Shown: in pieces, positions 11,090-21,719 of the stretch | How the letters are laid out: each line of letters begins with the position of its first letter | Position numbering within the stretch: the first letter of the stretch is position 1 | From: Patiria miniata | Lineage: Eukaryota > Echinodermata > Asteroidea > Valvatida > Asterinidae | DNA length: 64,000 nucleotides | NCBI RefSeq assembly: GCF_015706575.1 | Contig: NW_024037057.1 | Location: forward strand, 1,011,501-1,075,500 | Direction of reading: 5' to 3' | Notes under the pieces: model-generated | Told to the model about the DNA's origin: nothing | The model's input: the letters and a program-made list of their open reading frames with translations, nothing else | The model's database searches: none | Position numbers and translations under genes: made by a program

Positions 11090-11225
11090 ACCATCGATAA
11101 CCATTATATATCGTCACCAACACCACGAACTGACACTCACGCGATAGTGGACGTCAGTTCGTGCAAACCGCGTAATCAGCAGTTTCGGTTCACGAACTGA
11201 CACCCAGGTAACCATCGATAATTAT
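11090..11225. repeat. Cluster of short inverted repeats
   Basis: The 13-mer cacgaactgacac occurs at about 11125 and again at about 11190. Its inverse, gtcagttcgtg, lies between them at about 11152. The cluster is bordered on both sides by ggttaccatcgataa-type sequence, so it can fold into alternative stem-loops of about 11 bp. It could be the end structure of an unrecognised element. No coding. Confidence 0.5.
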
Positions 11226-11230
11226 AACCG

Positions 11231-12287
11231 TATATTCAACCAAAAAAGAAAGTACCACCCAATACTTTTGTCTAACTCAAACACTACTGCGCAACTTTTG
11301 CTCAAATAACGTCTTATCAGTACAGATTTTTTAGCAATACAGCCATACTCTTTATTTGGCACAAAGTAGCGATAACGTGTACAAAATTATGCAATTGATG
11401 ACAAATGATACCCGAAACAAAGTTGCACTTTTGTATACGAGTAAGTTGAGTGTGAACTTTTCTTCTCTAAAGTGACTGTCACAATATATGCGCTCTCATA
11501 GGAGACCTTACGGCGACCAAAATTATTTAAATAATTTTAACAATCGCAGCAATGACGCAAAAAAATGATAATTTTCTGTAAAAAACAGCGTTGACCCTCC
11601 CCCCTAATATTTTTGAAGAGTGTCATTTTGCTTTTTTAAAACAAGTGCCTTTTTTGTTAAAACATGTGCCATTTTACAGCGCGACCGTCGCCCTGAAAAG
11701 TGCCATGTATTGTCCGACAGTGTGCATGACTGTCAGGCTTGAACAGCGCCACCATTGGAAGATGGTACCTCCTCTAGATACCCCTCCCCCGGGTATAGGG
11801 TAGGCTACAAGTGAATCTCTTTAAGGAACACGATTTTTCTTTTGTTAGGCGTCGATACTTTTGATCAGACAAAAGGTTTCAGTCTCAGGAGAATTTGAAA
11901 ACATCTTATTGTTGTTGCTGAACTAATGTTATAATCAGAGAAAAGAAGACCTTGTAAAAGTTTCTACAACCCCCAAAAACAGAAATACCGAATCGTTGTG
12001 TTGTAAAATATACCCCTTTGTGAATGAAATCAGATTGAAAAGTAATCGGACTGAACGATTAGTCAAGAATTGAGAGGAAAAGTGCAAACCCGGCTATTAT
12101 AGTTAACAACCGAATGATTATTCATTCATCACAGGCATGTGTAATGGTTACCATGAACCCAGCACAAATATTCAGTTTACACCTGACACGTGGGTAACAA
12201 GTTTTCTCATGCATAACCATATGTATTTACGTGGCAAATTTAAATCATACTGTATATGAAAACGAGTTCACATTATTTTACTCTTAG
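11231..12287. other. Intronic stretch, nothing recognised
   Basis: AT-rich intron of gene 1 with no supportable exon, RNA or repeat structure. Confidence 0.35.
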
Positions 12288-12661
12288 TAGGCCATGGGCC
12301 AAAATCTGTACTAGGTCTAGAATTTGAGGTTCGTCTTAACTTTTTGGTGTCAGCTTGCAAAAAGGTCAACTTTACTAATTCGATAGTGCTGAATCTGAAT
12401 CTGGCTGTTCACTCTGGCCCAAATTGCACATAGACATTATGGCGACATTTTTTTCTCATGATTTTGCCTATTTTTGGTCAAAAATAGTATTTTTGTCATA
12501 ACTTCTATGTTTTAAGTTCAAATGCTTTCAAATTTGATACAACACATAAAAAGAAAGTCGGCATGAATATATTCAGTCATTATTGAACGCGCGACACGGT
12601 GCTTAAAGTTTATTTTTGTAGAATCGATCCTTTCAAACATGAGCATGATGAGACTTCGACG

Positions 12662-13522
12662 CACAGTGGGCCAGAATGCAGTCAAAGTGTGCAAAAATTA
12701 AATAATCATCAAAAATGATTGATGAAGTTAAAATTAGAAGTACCTTAGGGGTTTGCAGTCCCGTAGATTTCAATGGCAGTATTTTCAAACTATCGTGCTA
12801 ATTTTGTCGCAAAATGCATTTTTGATGTTTTTGGTCAAATGAATGTATTGATCATAATTTCCAAAATGTATATTTTATAACATTTTGAATTTTATTTTAT
12901 AAGTTGACTGCTTTCTATTTCATAAAGTCGCAACGGTTTCTCAAAGTTGCCAAATTTTATTATTATTTTTAAGAGCAGCATTCGTAGTTCTCCTGTTCAC
13001 AGGAGTATATAATACCATAAAACTTACAAAAAAATAAAATACGGGTGAAAAAAAATATTCTTAGGATGTTTTCTTCCTTAAACAAGTTTATAAACTGAAT
13101 GTATATCGCTCCAATTACAAAAAGCGACTTTTTACTGTTAAACGTTTTTATATTAAAAACAATAGGCTATATTTACGTCCAGTTCATTAATAAACGGCGA
13201 ACATGGGGTCTTAGAAACGCCTCTAACACGCAGTATAGGAATTTCTAGCAAAAACCTGGCATCAACGTAAAGCCGAGGCTGAGGTGGAAACGTTAAAATT
13301 GAAATTTTGGCAGGAATCGGCGGGAATTTTAAGAGCAGATTTCGCACTTTTCATGTTCACAGGGGTATGTGACACTACCAAAACTTACAAAACAAATAAA
13401 ATATTAATGGGAAAAAAAATCTTAAGGATGTTGTCTTCCTCAAAAAAGTTTAAAAAGTTGAAAATGTCACATTCACTATTTTTGAATGTTGGCACACTTT
13501 GAGGCGATTCTGGCCCACTCTG
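12662..13522. mobile_element. Transib-like nonautonomous element nested in repeat C
   Basis: The ends are CACAGTGGGCCAGAAT at the left and, inverted, CAGAGTGGGCCAGAAT at the right. Similarity runs on through CAAAGTGTGC to about 38 bp. The element is flanked by perfect 5-bp direct repeats CGACG at 12657-12661 and 13523-13527. The other arm of repeat C shows the uninserted site with a single CGACG (CGTCG on plus, 16333-16337), so the boundaries are exact. A 5-bp GC-rich duplication with CACAGTG-like ends is characteristic of Transib, the family related to RAG1. The interior (861 bp in all) has no transposase. It holds a direct repeat of about 135 bp (about 12965-13098 and 13327-13460, both containing gttcacagg and aaaacttacaaa). 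Confidence 0.78.
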
Positions 13523-14121
13523 CGACGTGGCGTTATAAGGATTTATATTAAATTTAAGTACCTCTGTCGTCCCTGTACAACACAAATAAATCACAAGTAA
13601 ATCACAAGTCATCCAGTTTCCAGTAAATGAGTGACACACTCTTTTTTTTAAACCTGGGACACTTTTGCGAAGCGCCCACGAGCTGCCATTTCTAAAAATG
13701 GGCGTGTAAAAATGCAGTGAAAGCTGGTCTTCCAACCACATCGGGAAAGTGACTCCAGTGCCAAAACGTGAACCGTAATTATGCCTTTAACATTATAAAG
13801 GAAAACAAGTTTAACCAAACAGAAAGGACCCTTTTTCTATGGTTCGACAGAGCGTTTTTTTTAGATTGCATACATTACAGAAATGCCTGCCCCAAAATGA
13901 ATTTGAATGACTAAACACACGCCTCAAAAGTCTCTTGCGAATTTGAATGTTGTCAAGTTAGTTGAATAGTTAAATTGGATTGACATTTTGTTAAATCGAA
14001 TGACGCAAAAGTACTTTTGCCTCGTCATAAAACGAAATCGAATGATCATTTTCAGCAGCGTTCAATTTCGCGCGAAAAAGAACTGCGCTGTGGTTAAATT
14101 GACTGCTCTTTTGCCGACATT

Positions 14122-14209
14122 GAATTGGCATGAAAAAAAGTGTTGTGCTATTGTAACTATAGGTAACCTATAGTTACAATAGCACAACACTTTTTTGTCA
14201 TGCCAATTC
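14122..14209. repeat. 88-bp near-perfect palindrome (hairpin)
   Basis: The left arm starts GAATTGGCATG and runs through GTGTTGTGCTATTGTAAC to the centre GGTAACC at about 14165. The right arm mirrors it back to CATGCCAATTC. About 43 bp per arm pair with essentially one mismatch, in the A/T run. It lies within the repeat C interval. It could be a miniature foldback element or the junction of a head-to-head insertion. Confidence 0.85.
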
Positions 14210-17077
14210 TTGACTAAGCGTTGAGGCCGATTCTGTTTTCCGGTTGGAACGTTCATAATACGTTTACAATCTGTTTTCACAAAAGAGCTAATTTGCAACA
14301 CAACACTTTATTCTTAAGATGGAATTTGCGTTGGGAAGATGTTAATTCAGTAGTAAGTTTTGCCCTTCACCGACGTGTTTGTCCGTCGGAGATTATAGAA
14401 TCTAATAGTTCGGCGCTGTACATTGTGTTTATAATCTCCTACTAGGTTTTGACAAGTGTAATGACAAATTTGAGAGGGAATACCATATGTAACCTGCCAT
14501 AGCATAATGAAAAATAACCCCCACCTTGACTTTTCACGTTACGTCCATCATATTAAAGCGCAAATCACTGGCAGTCCAATGATACCAAATTTATTTCTGT
14601 AGCTTAATTTATTCCAGAGATATAACGCAGGAACTTCGACAGTGTCCTGCCAAGTTTCGCTATCCTCATTTTCAGAAAAATGGCATTAATTAAAAGACAC
14701 GCATTGCGCCACCAACGGCAGTGAAAACGGTCTTCAGTTTTTCCTCTTTTGTGGGTATGTTTCACCAACAAAAAAATAGACAGTATGAATCTTGGATATC
14801 TTGGCTACTCAAAAATACAAAACAATCAATATCGATTGTGACATGATTTTTCTAGTATATCTGACTTCAGGCGTCGATTACTCAAAACATGATTTTGGTG
14901 GGCATTTCTCATTTTCCTCAGTAGGTCACATTTATTGGAAATACAAATGCATTACGTTCCATAAAGAGTTTCACTTGCAGCCAACTACTATAGGTGAAAA
15001 ATGTCACCTATTAGAAGTGGAGTATTTTTACATCAGTGCAAATAAGTTATACCATTATTACTTTCCCCCGGAAATTAAGCCGAACCGTATAATAACATTA
15101 TAAGACAACAATTCCTATAGGGTCCGGGAGATTTTGGTCAACGGAAGCACCTACTTATCGTAACAACTGCAACAAAAATGCAAAAAAGAAACTTTACTGA
15201 CTGGCCGTGTTCCCCGCAGAGTAAGGGTGAACAGGGGCAACACGGGACGCGATCTTTTTCCCCAAAAAGACATAAGCAAAAATGGTATGTTATCAGGTTT
15301 TGGACTTAACTTCCCTAAAATCATGAGCAAAAAATATGTAAAAGAAAATCCATGAAGAAATGAAAATCGGACTTTAGTTTCCTATAAAAAAAATCCTCCA
15401 AAGCCGCAAATTAGAAAAGAGGAAAAAAAAATGGAAAAATATGGTCACACCCTCCCATCACAGCACCATGGCATTATCCAGCTGAGCAAAAAGGAGAGGG
15501 GCAAAATATTGTTAACATTTGAAAATTGTTAACATTTCAGTTTGAAAACGATAACTTTAATTTTCTCTTGGAGATTATCCCAGATCCGGCAGAGTATGAC
15601 ATAAATATCAGATACATGTAATTGTAAACAATTTCCCACAACAGAAAACAATTGGTGGAAGTTTGTGTAAATTGCAGTAAACGTATTCGAAGATACATTT
15701 TGGAACTCAAAACAATCGCATGAAAAATCAAATAAGACACCTATAGGCCGTGGGCCAAAGCCTGTAACGTGCAGTTTCGTCTTAATTTTTTTAGTGGCTA
15801 CTTAATTTCTCGGTTATAAGTAGTTTGGAACATGTTAATTGATATTATACAATGTGCACATCACATCGTTTGCTCAAATTAGAAAAAAAAAGAGACTGTT
15901 TCCCCAATGTAACTGTACCACATGAGGGCGGTCGCGATGCATCGCTGCCATTGCGTACAAGCCTCGCCTCCACGGTCGCGTGCGCGTTCTTCTATCAACC
16001 CCTGGCCGTGGGAAATATGTAAACGGCGACGCTGACTGGCTAAAACAGAGCAAACTGCGCGCGCACTTCGAAGTCTACGCGCCCCCTATCCGCTCACGCG
16101 TTATCTCCTACACGTCAAGTAACGTACGATTTTTTTTCAAGATTGCACGATGCCTTTTCGATTTGGATTCCGGAAGCACAGTTTTTCGCCCCAAAACATG
16201 TATTCTGGGTAAATAAATGGGGGAAAAAATAGTGTGTCACTCATTTACTGGAAACTGGATGATTTGTGATTTACTTGTGATTTATTTGTGTTGTAAAGGG
16301 ACGGACAGAGGTACTTTAACCTTATAACGCCACGTCGAAGTCTCATCATGCTCGTGTTTGAAAGGATCGATTTTACAAAAATAAACTTTAAGCACCGTGT
16401 CGCGCGTTAAATAATGACTTATAATATTTATGCCGACTTCCTTTGTATGTGTTGTATCAAATTTGAAAGCATTTGAACTTAAAACATAGAAGTTATGGCA
16501 AAAATACTATTTTTGACCAAAAATGGGCAAAATCATGTGGAAAAAATGTCGTCATAACGTTTATGTGCAATTTGGGCCAACGTGAACAGCCAGATTAAGA
16601 TTCAGCCCTATTGAATTAGTAAAGTTGACCTTATTGCAAGCTGACACCAAAAAGTTAAGACGAACCTCAACTTCTAGACCTGATACAGATTTTGGCCCAT
16701 GGCCTACAACGCCCATTGTTATTCTACGAGCTTACTATTGTTGTTGTTTTTGTTATTATTCTCCTCAGCAAATTCTTCTCCAGAACTGTTTGTCAAAATG
16801 CAAACATATATGAACTTCAATTGTCAATACATGAATGCAAAACCCACCGAAGATGTGCTTTATTTGTGATTACGTCATTATCGCGTCATCATGGGACACG
16901 TGACTTCACTTTAAAAAAAACCCAATAAATTCAATCTTTGAAATTCAATATAAAATCGACCGTGAAAGACCGAAACTTGAATTTTGCGGGAATCGACATT
17001 TCCATACATGGTCTTCATCCTATTTCAGAACACAAAATAATATTTATTTCAGGTCAGATAAGAGCAATGGAAATCGA

Positions 17078-17600
17078 GGGCCGAACATTTAATATAGCCC
17101 ATATTAGGCCCCCCAAAAAAGTCTCCGGTTTCTGGTATGCGCGCGCGTCGCCGTAGCCATGCGCGTCGGCAAAATGAAAAAGTTGTTTTATCAATGGAAG
17201 ATGATGTCTCAAAACCGCCAAACTCATTGGTTTGACTGGAATCATGCTGCTGCACAATTTAAACGTGTTTTTAGATTGGGTTATGGTCAAAAATAAGCTT
17301 TATGTGGCCTCTCTGGACTTCCATATATTTGCACTAAGTTTAGTCGGGCACCATTTGCAGTCATCAGCCGACATTTGAAGCAAAAAATCAGGTAAAAAAA
17401 AAAAGCCGCGTCGCCGCACCACTCTTTAAGCAAGCTCCATACCAGAAACCGGAGACCTTTTTTTGGCCTTATTCATAAAGGTTCATTTTCCCTATCTTCT
17501 GGAAACTCTAGCTGTGCCGTTTCTTTATTTACACATTTTGCGCAATAAACGGTTAGCTTCTGACGTCACTTATTCTAAACACAACCTTTATTGTATTGAC
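17078..17600 (+). repeat. Repeat D, copy 1 (split by a Harbinger-like MITE)
   Basis: Starts ggccgaacatttaatatag and resumes after the MITE with ttcataaaggttcatttt, tcttctggaaactctagc and cttctgacgtcacttattc. These blocks recur in the same order at about 20640-20760 and 31810-32400. The family looks like a non-coding dispersed repeat; I could not define its ends or class. Confidence 0.55.
17107..17468. mobile_element. Harbinger-like MITE with TTA target duplication
   Basis: A 362-bp element with imperfect inverted ends: GGCC, a short C/A run, then GTCTCCGGTTTCTGGTATG at the left, and the complement CATACCAGAAACCGGAGAC before GGCC at the right. It is flanked by TTA on both sides (17104-17106 and 17469-17471). 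The related copy of the host repeat at about 31820-31850 reads across without an insertion. A 3-bp TTA duplication with G-rich ends suggests PIF/Harbinger. No transposase inside. Confidence 0.7.
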
Positions 17601-17699
17601 CTTTATTTGATATACTTGTGACCGGCAAGACTTCAATTTTTGTAACTATGCTGCCAGGTCCCGTCTGTAAAAGTGTCCTTGTGTCGATGTATTATATTT

Positions 17700-19206
17700 T
17701 TAACATAAACGAGCGATGCGAAAGTTGTCGAAGCATTGCGAGCGCCCTCTTGTGTTTTCCATTGAATATAGCATACTGAGTTGCGTAATTATCTTGCATA
17801 CGGCATGCAGTGCGAAAAATATTTTATTCCTTGCAGTTTTTCAAAAGCATAGGGATTCGGACGCACATTCCTTGAATTTTTCGTTAGTTTTCTTGGAGAG
17901 TAAGCAAGCATGGGTAGGTCACTTGACATCTTGTTATCGATGCAGCCAGCCACACCTTATTGCGAGCCAGCTTTATTGTATTTGCTGCGTTTCGTACGTG
18001 GTTTTGCCATGGTTAGCATGCCTCATGTACACACGCATCGTGTACATGCATACATGTAGTTTGCCAAAACATCGTCACAGTGAGGCATAGGTACACAGGC
18101 CGCAACTGCTCCGGTAAGTTTTTCAACTCCGTAAATGTTGATGTTATTTTAAAAAGCACTTTGCGACACATTTTTATGCCGTGATTACTCAAGGTTGAAA
18201 GCCAAGTCTGTATAAAAACATTTTTATGCCATGAAATAACTATCCCAGAAAACCAAGTCTATATGAAATGGTTGTGCATAAGACTTGAATTTTCGGTACC
18301 GAACATCCTTGTAATATTGACTGTATACTTGCACATACTTTGATCCTAAATATGTTGAATTATAGGGTCAATCCTCTTTATTGAACTCGAATTTGGATAG
18401 CGTGGATGGCAAGAGAAATAAGAGAATAGTTTAGCCTGAAATGAAACACTTGAGATACATGTAGATGGATGTACGAATACAGAATATTAAATACTCTTTT
18501 TATGAGCATTGCTGTTTAACAAACAATGTTAAGAAATAAATGTACCGTATAAAATGCACTGTAAATTCATCAATATAGCATAACTAAGGATGTTTATACA
18601 TGAGCAGATGAAATATTTTGGATGGCACTGATGAATATTTAATATTTCTTCATCGAAACATTTGATGAGATTACTTAATATGTAAAATAATTGTATTACA
18701 GCTTCTGCTTGTGGTTCTGGTGGATCTGATGGTCACAAATAGAAAAGCTTTCTCGAGTATACATGTGTATCCTCCTATATCCAGCGTCCATAACATTTGG
18801 GGTACGTGAATACTGTTGCTTGAAATGTGCCTAAGAAACTGGAGATTGGGAGATCAATGTATTATACAATTATTGCATAACAAGTGCATATGGAGATTAT
18901 TTCTCCTTGATTAACTTTTTATGCCGTTAATATTTGTATGCCTCTCTTAAGAAATGTACTTGTAAATTGGCACTAGAATGGAAGTTGAGGTTTATAGAAC
19001 CGGTAATGCAATTTTTCATTATGACGAGACATAACCAAAGATAAGAAGAGGTGGTTATTTAAAATAATTGAATAATTGGATTCAAAGTCATTGTATATTT
19101 GTAAGGAAATTTAATTAAAAATCTAAGTTCTTCTATTTTCTGTTATTACAGACTGCTGAAGAATGACTGTCGTTTTTTGATGTAATAAATACATTTTTAT
19201 CAATTA
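17700..19206 (+). ncRNA. Candidate three-exon polyadenylated transcript, probably non-coding
   Basis: Three signals line up on the plus strand. A donor CCG|GTAAGT at 18113/18114 ends a first exon that begins somewhere near 17700. Exon 2 is 18702-18801, with acceptor TTGTATTACAG and donor GTACGT. A last exon starts at 19152 after TTCTGTTATTACAG and has an AATAAA signal at 19184-19189. The joined sequence gives only short reading frames. The 124-codon frame in exon 1 (17716-18090) has no recognisable domain. Splice strings like these can arise by chance in 1.5 kb of AT-rich DNA. It lies inside intron 1 of gene 1 on the opposite strand. Confidence 0.35.
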
Positions 19207-19229
19207 AGAGGAATTATATCCCAGTGTCA

Positions 19230-20290
19230 CTTTTGAATTGTCTGCGTAACCTTCCCAGCTCGGTTACATACTGCTAGCCCCTGGCCGCCTTCAGCTGAGT
19301 GTCAAGACCTTTTTTTCCGGCGGCTGAATTTTGCAGTTGTTAAAATCACTATGCAATGCCTGGGTAATTAACTGAATAGGTTTTTCTGGCTATCAATCAA
19401 TCCTACCGAAGTTCATTCAACGCAGTCACCAATCTGGGGGCCGCCCGATAGTCCGAATAAGGTCTAATAGTCCAAAATTTTAGTCCGAAGGTTCGATTGT
19501 CCGAATGCACAAAATATCCATAAGAGGGGGTTCGTTAGTCCAAAAATAAAATAAGGTTAGTTAATCCAAACATTTGATGCAATAGTCCGAATATTCATTA
19601 ATCCGAAGGTCATTCGTCTGAAGGTTCGGTAGTCCGAATTTAGAATAAGGTTTAATTAGTCCGAAGGTTCAATAGTCTGAAAAGAAAATAAGGTTCAATG
19701 GTCCGAAGGTTCATTATTCCGAATTGACAACGAGGTGTGATAGTCCGACAAGACTATAAGGTCCGATAGTCCGAATCAACAGAAACGTCCGATAGTCTAA
19801 AGTGTCAGACTGACGAACAGTATTGCCCATTCGGACTATCGAACATTATTGTCATTTCGGACTATCGAACCTTATTGTCAATTTGGACTATCGAGCCCAA
19901 CCGCGTATTCGGACTTTCGAACCTTATCATCTATTCGGACTATCGAACCTTATTGTCGATTCGGACTATCGAACCCTATTGTTTATTCCTTCTGAATAAT
20001 TAACCTTATTTTTTTGGGCACTAATGGGCCCTCCGTACTATCGAACCTTCATACCCTCCAACCGTGGGACTATTGAACCTTCGGACTAACAAACCTTTGG
20101 ACTAACAAACCTTCGGACTAAAGAACCTTCGGAATATCGAACCTTCTGACTAGGCGGGCTGTAACCCACCCATCTAACCTATTCCCACTTGTTTCACTAG
20201 AAGGACGGGGTCTTGGGTACGATTGTGCTAACATTTTGTACTAGTATCCAACAAAAAAACTTTATTTGGGAGAGTTTAGGCTGACACAGA
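19230..20290 (+). repeat. Repeat D, copy 2 (split by the foldback element)
   Basis: The left part (ctgctagcccctggc, cagctgagtgtcaag, ctatgcaatgcctgggtaa, ggctatcaatcaatcctacc) and the right part (gacggggtc, cttatttgggagagttt) match the uninterrupted copy at about 32345-32690 in order. Together they bracket the insertion at about 19436-20163. Confidence 0.6.
19436..20163. mobile_element. Foldback element built of a TTCGGACTATCGAACCTTAT minisatellite
   Basis: The left half is a degenerate tandem array of agtccgaa/aaggttcgatagtccgaat units. From about 19805 the same motif runs in the opposite orientation (ttcggactatcgaaccttat) to the right end. There are roughly ten motif copies per half, so the whole 0.7 kb can fold into one very long hairpin. 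The ends are inverted (CCGCCCGATAGTC at the left, GACTAGGCGGGCT at the right). It interrupts repeat D; the copy at 32345-32690 is uninterrupted at the equivalent place. It resembles Foldback-type elements, whose arms are tandem repeats. No coding. Confidence 0.75.
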
Positions 20291-20619
20291 CCGAGCGCCA
20301 TAACTTTTTAAAAGTATAGGCCAGTTTATTCTACTTGCCATTACTAATGCGAAGCGAAGTTCACGTAATCAAACAATATTGGCTGTGAAATTTGCCGTTG
20401 TACGTGAGGTGCCAATTATGGCAAAATGGAAGACTATAAGCTAAAAACACACACACACCCAGACACACACAAAACACAAAAAAACACGTGCAATCATCGG
20501 TGTCGCCATAATTTTTCAAGAGGGGGGCAAAGCACATTTTTCTTCCAAAATCATTGTACTTTCTTTAGCATACTCTTGTACTTTCTCTAGCCCCCCCCCC
20601 CCCCCCCTCGCGACGCCCA

Positions 20620-20960
20620 TGATTTGCCCCCATCTCATTCTGGAAACTATGCCATTTCCTCATTTACACAAATTTTGCGAAATATGTGTAAAAAGTACTT
20701 TAAAGACTGCTAGCCTCTGACGTCACTTATTCTAACCACAACCTTTACTGTGTCGACCTTTATGTGATACTGCTAGCCTCTGGCGTCCTGCAGCCGAGTG
20801 TCAAGTCCTTTTTTTTTTGTCCGGGTGCTGAACTTCATGGTTGGTGAAATCACTATGCAATGCCTGGGTAATGAACTGAATAGGTATTTTTCTCCTATTA
20901 GTAGTATTGAGCTAAAAAATCAACACACGTGCAATCATGGGGGTCGGCACAATTTTTCTA
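20620..20960 (+). repeat. Repeat D, copy 3
   Basis: Contains tctggaaactatgccatttcctc, actgctagcctctgacgtcac, gagtgtcaagtcc, and actatgcaatgcctgggtaatgaactg in the same order as the other copies. A related downstream block (tacttgccattactaatgcgaag at about 20335) recurs near 33370. No coding capacity. Confidence 0.55.
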
Positions 20961-21089
20961 GAAGGGGGCAAAGCACATTTGTGTCCTAAAATCTTTGCCT
21001 TTCTCTAGCATTTTCTTGTACTTTCTCTAGCCCCCTCCCTCTCCCTCGCGATGCCGTTGATTGCATTTGTCCTTTACAATAAAGGCCCA

Positions 21090-21700
21090 CTCCTATACGA
21101 TAAATTGTAAATTTAGGCACATCCGTAGCCATACTGGTATGTTGTATCCTCTTCCCTTTTCTTTTGTTGATACAAAATGTTGTGCACGAGCTCTCCAGTT
21201 CTGATGAAGTGGTGCCCTTGATTTTCCACTTGAACCAGTTGCCGGCAATGTTAATGCCGCTGCGTGACTCCAGTACACAGTCGAAGAAATACAGGAAATC
21301 ATAGCCCAGGATCCCTGAATCTCCAATGGGTGCGACATACGCGTCCCATTGAAATTGTTGCTGGCCAATATCAATACTGATATAGGGCAATGCCTTGGAT
21401 GGCAATGTGTTCATTGTTCGCTGTCTGGAATTTCAACCACTCACATGCGAGCTTAGGTTGAGGGCGCTGCTCAGCTGGGATGCTGTCGAAAAGTTCCGAA
21501 GAAATAACGGTAACTGCCGCTCCTGTGTCGACTAAGAGTTCGGTCTGTGTACCCTTGAGTTGCACCTTCAAAAATGCAGAAATGCCCTCTGGATTCAGTC
21601 CGTCCATGCAGTACACAATCCGTGGACAGAACTTTAAAACGATGGTTGACTCAAGCCCGCGGGAACGGCCGGGGCCACGGTGCTGTGAGTGCTGCAGCAC
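21090..21700 (-). mobile_element. Ty3/gypsy-type retroelement fossil (protease region only)
   Basis: A fragment of an old gypsy-like pol region. The retropepsin signature LLVDTGAAVTVISSELF and the flap-side sequence of the family are recognisable on the minus strand. No reverse transcriptase, integrase or LTRs are seen nearby, so only a piece of the element remains and it is broken. Likely old. Confidence 0.7.
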
Positions 21701-21719
21701 CCCCAACTATTTTGATCGG

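Larger units (their letters stand above)
12290..16704. mobile_element. Repeat C: long-inverted-repeat DNA element (about 4.4 kb including a nested insertion)
   Basis: The left end GGCCATGGGCCAAAATCTG at 12290 is matched in inverted orientation by the right end at 16704, and both are flanked by TA. The inverted arms are about 480 bp: 12290-12661 plus 13528-13639 on the left, 16232-16704 on the right. They share aatgctttcaaatttgatac, cgcgacacggtgcttaaag and many other blocks. TA flanks would fit a Tc1/mariner-type nonautonomous element, but arms this long are unusual. A third end-like sequence (taggccgtgggccaaagcctgta) sits at about 15744, so the right portion may be a separate element of about 960 bp. 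No transposase gene is visible. Confidence 0.6.

Noticed and set aside
17716-18090. 124-residue protein gene
   Set aside because: Hydrophobic, Cys-rich translation without a known domain; more likely part of a non-coding exon or chance.
19436-20163. CRISPR-like array
   Set aside because: Repeats are degenerate, have no regular spacers, and switch orientation; the context is a eukaryotic genome.
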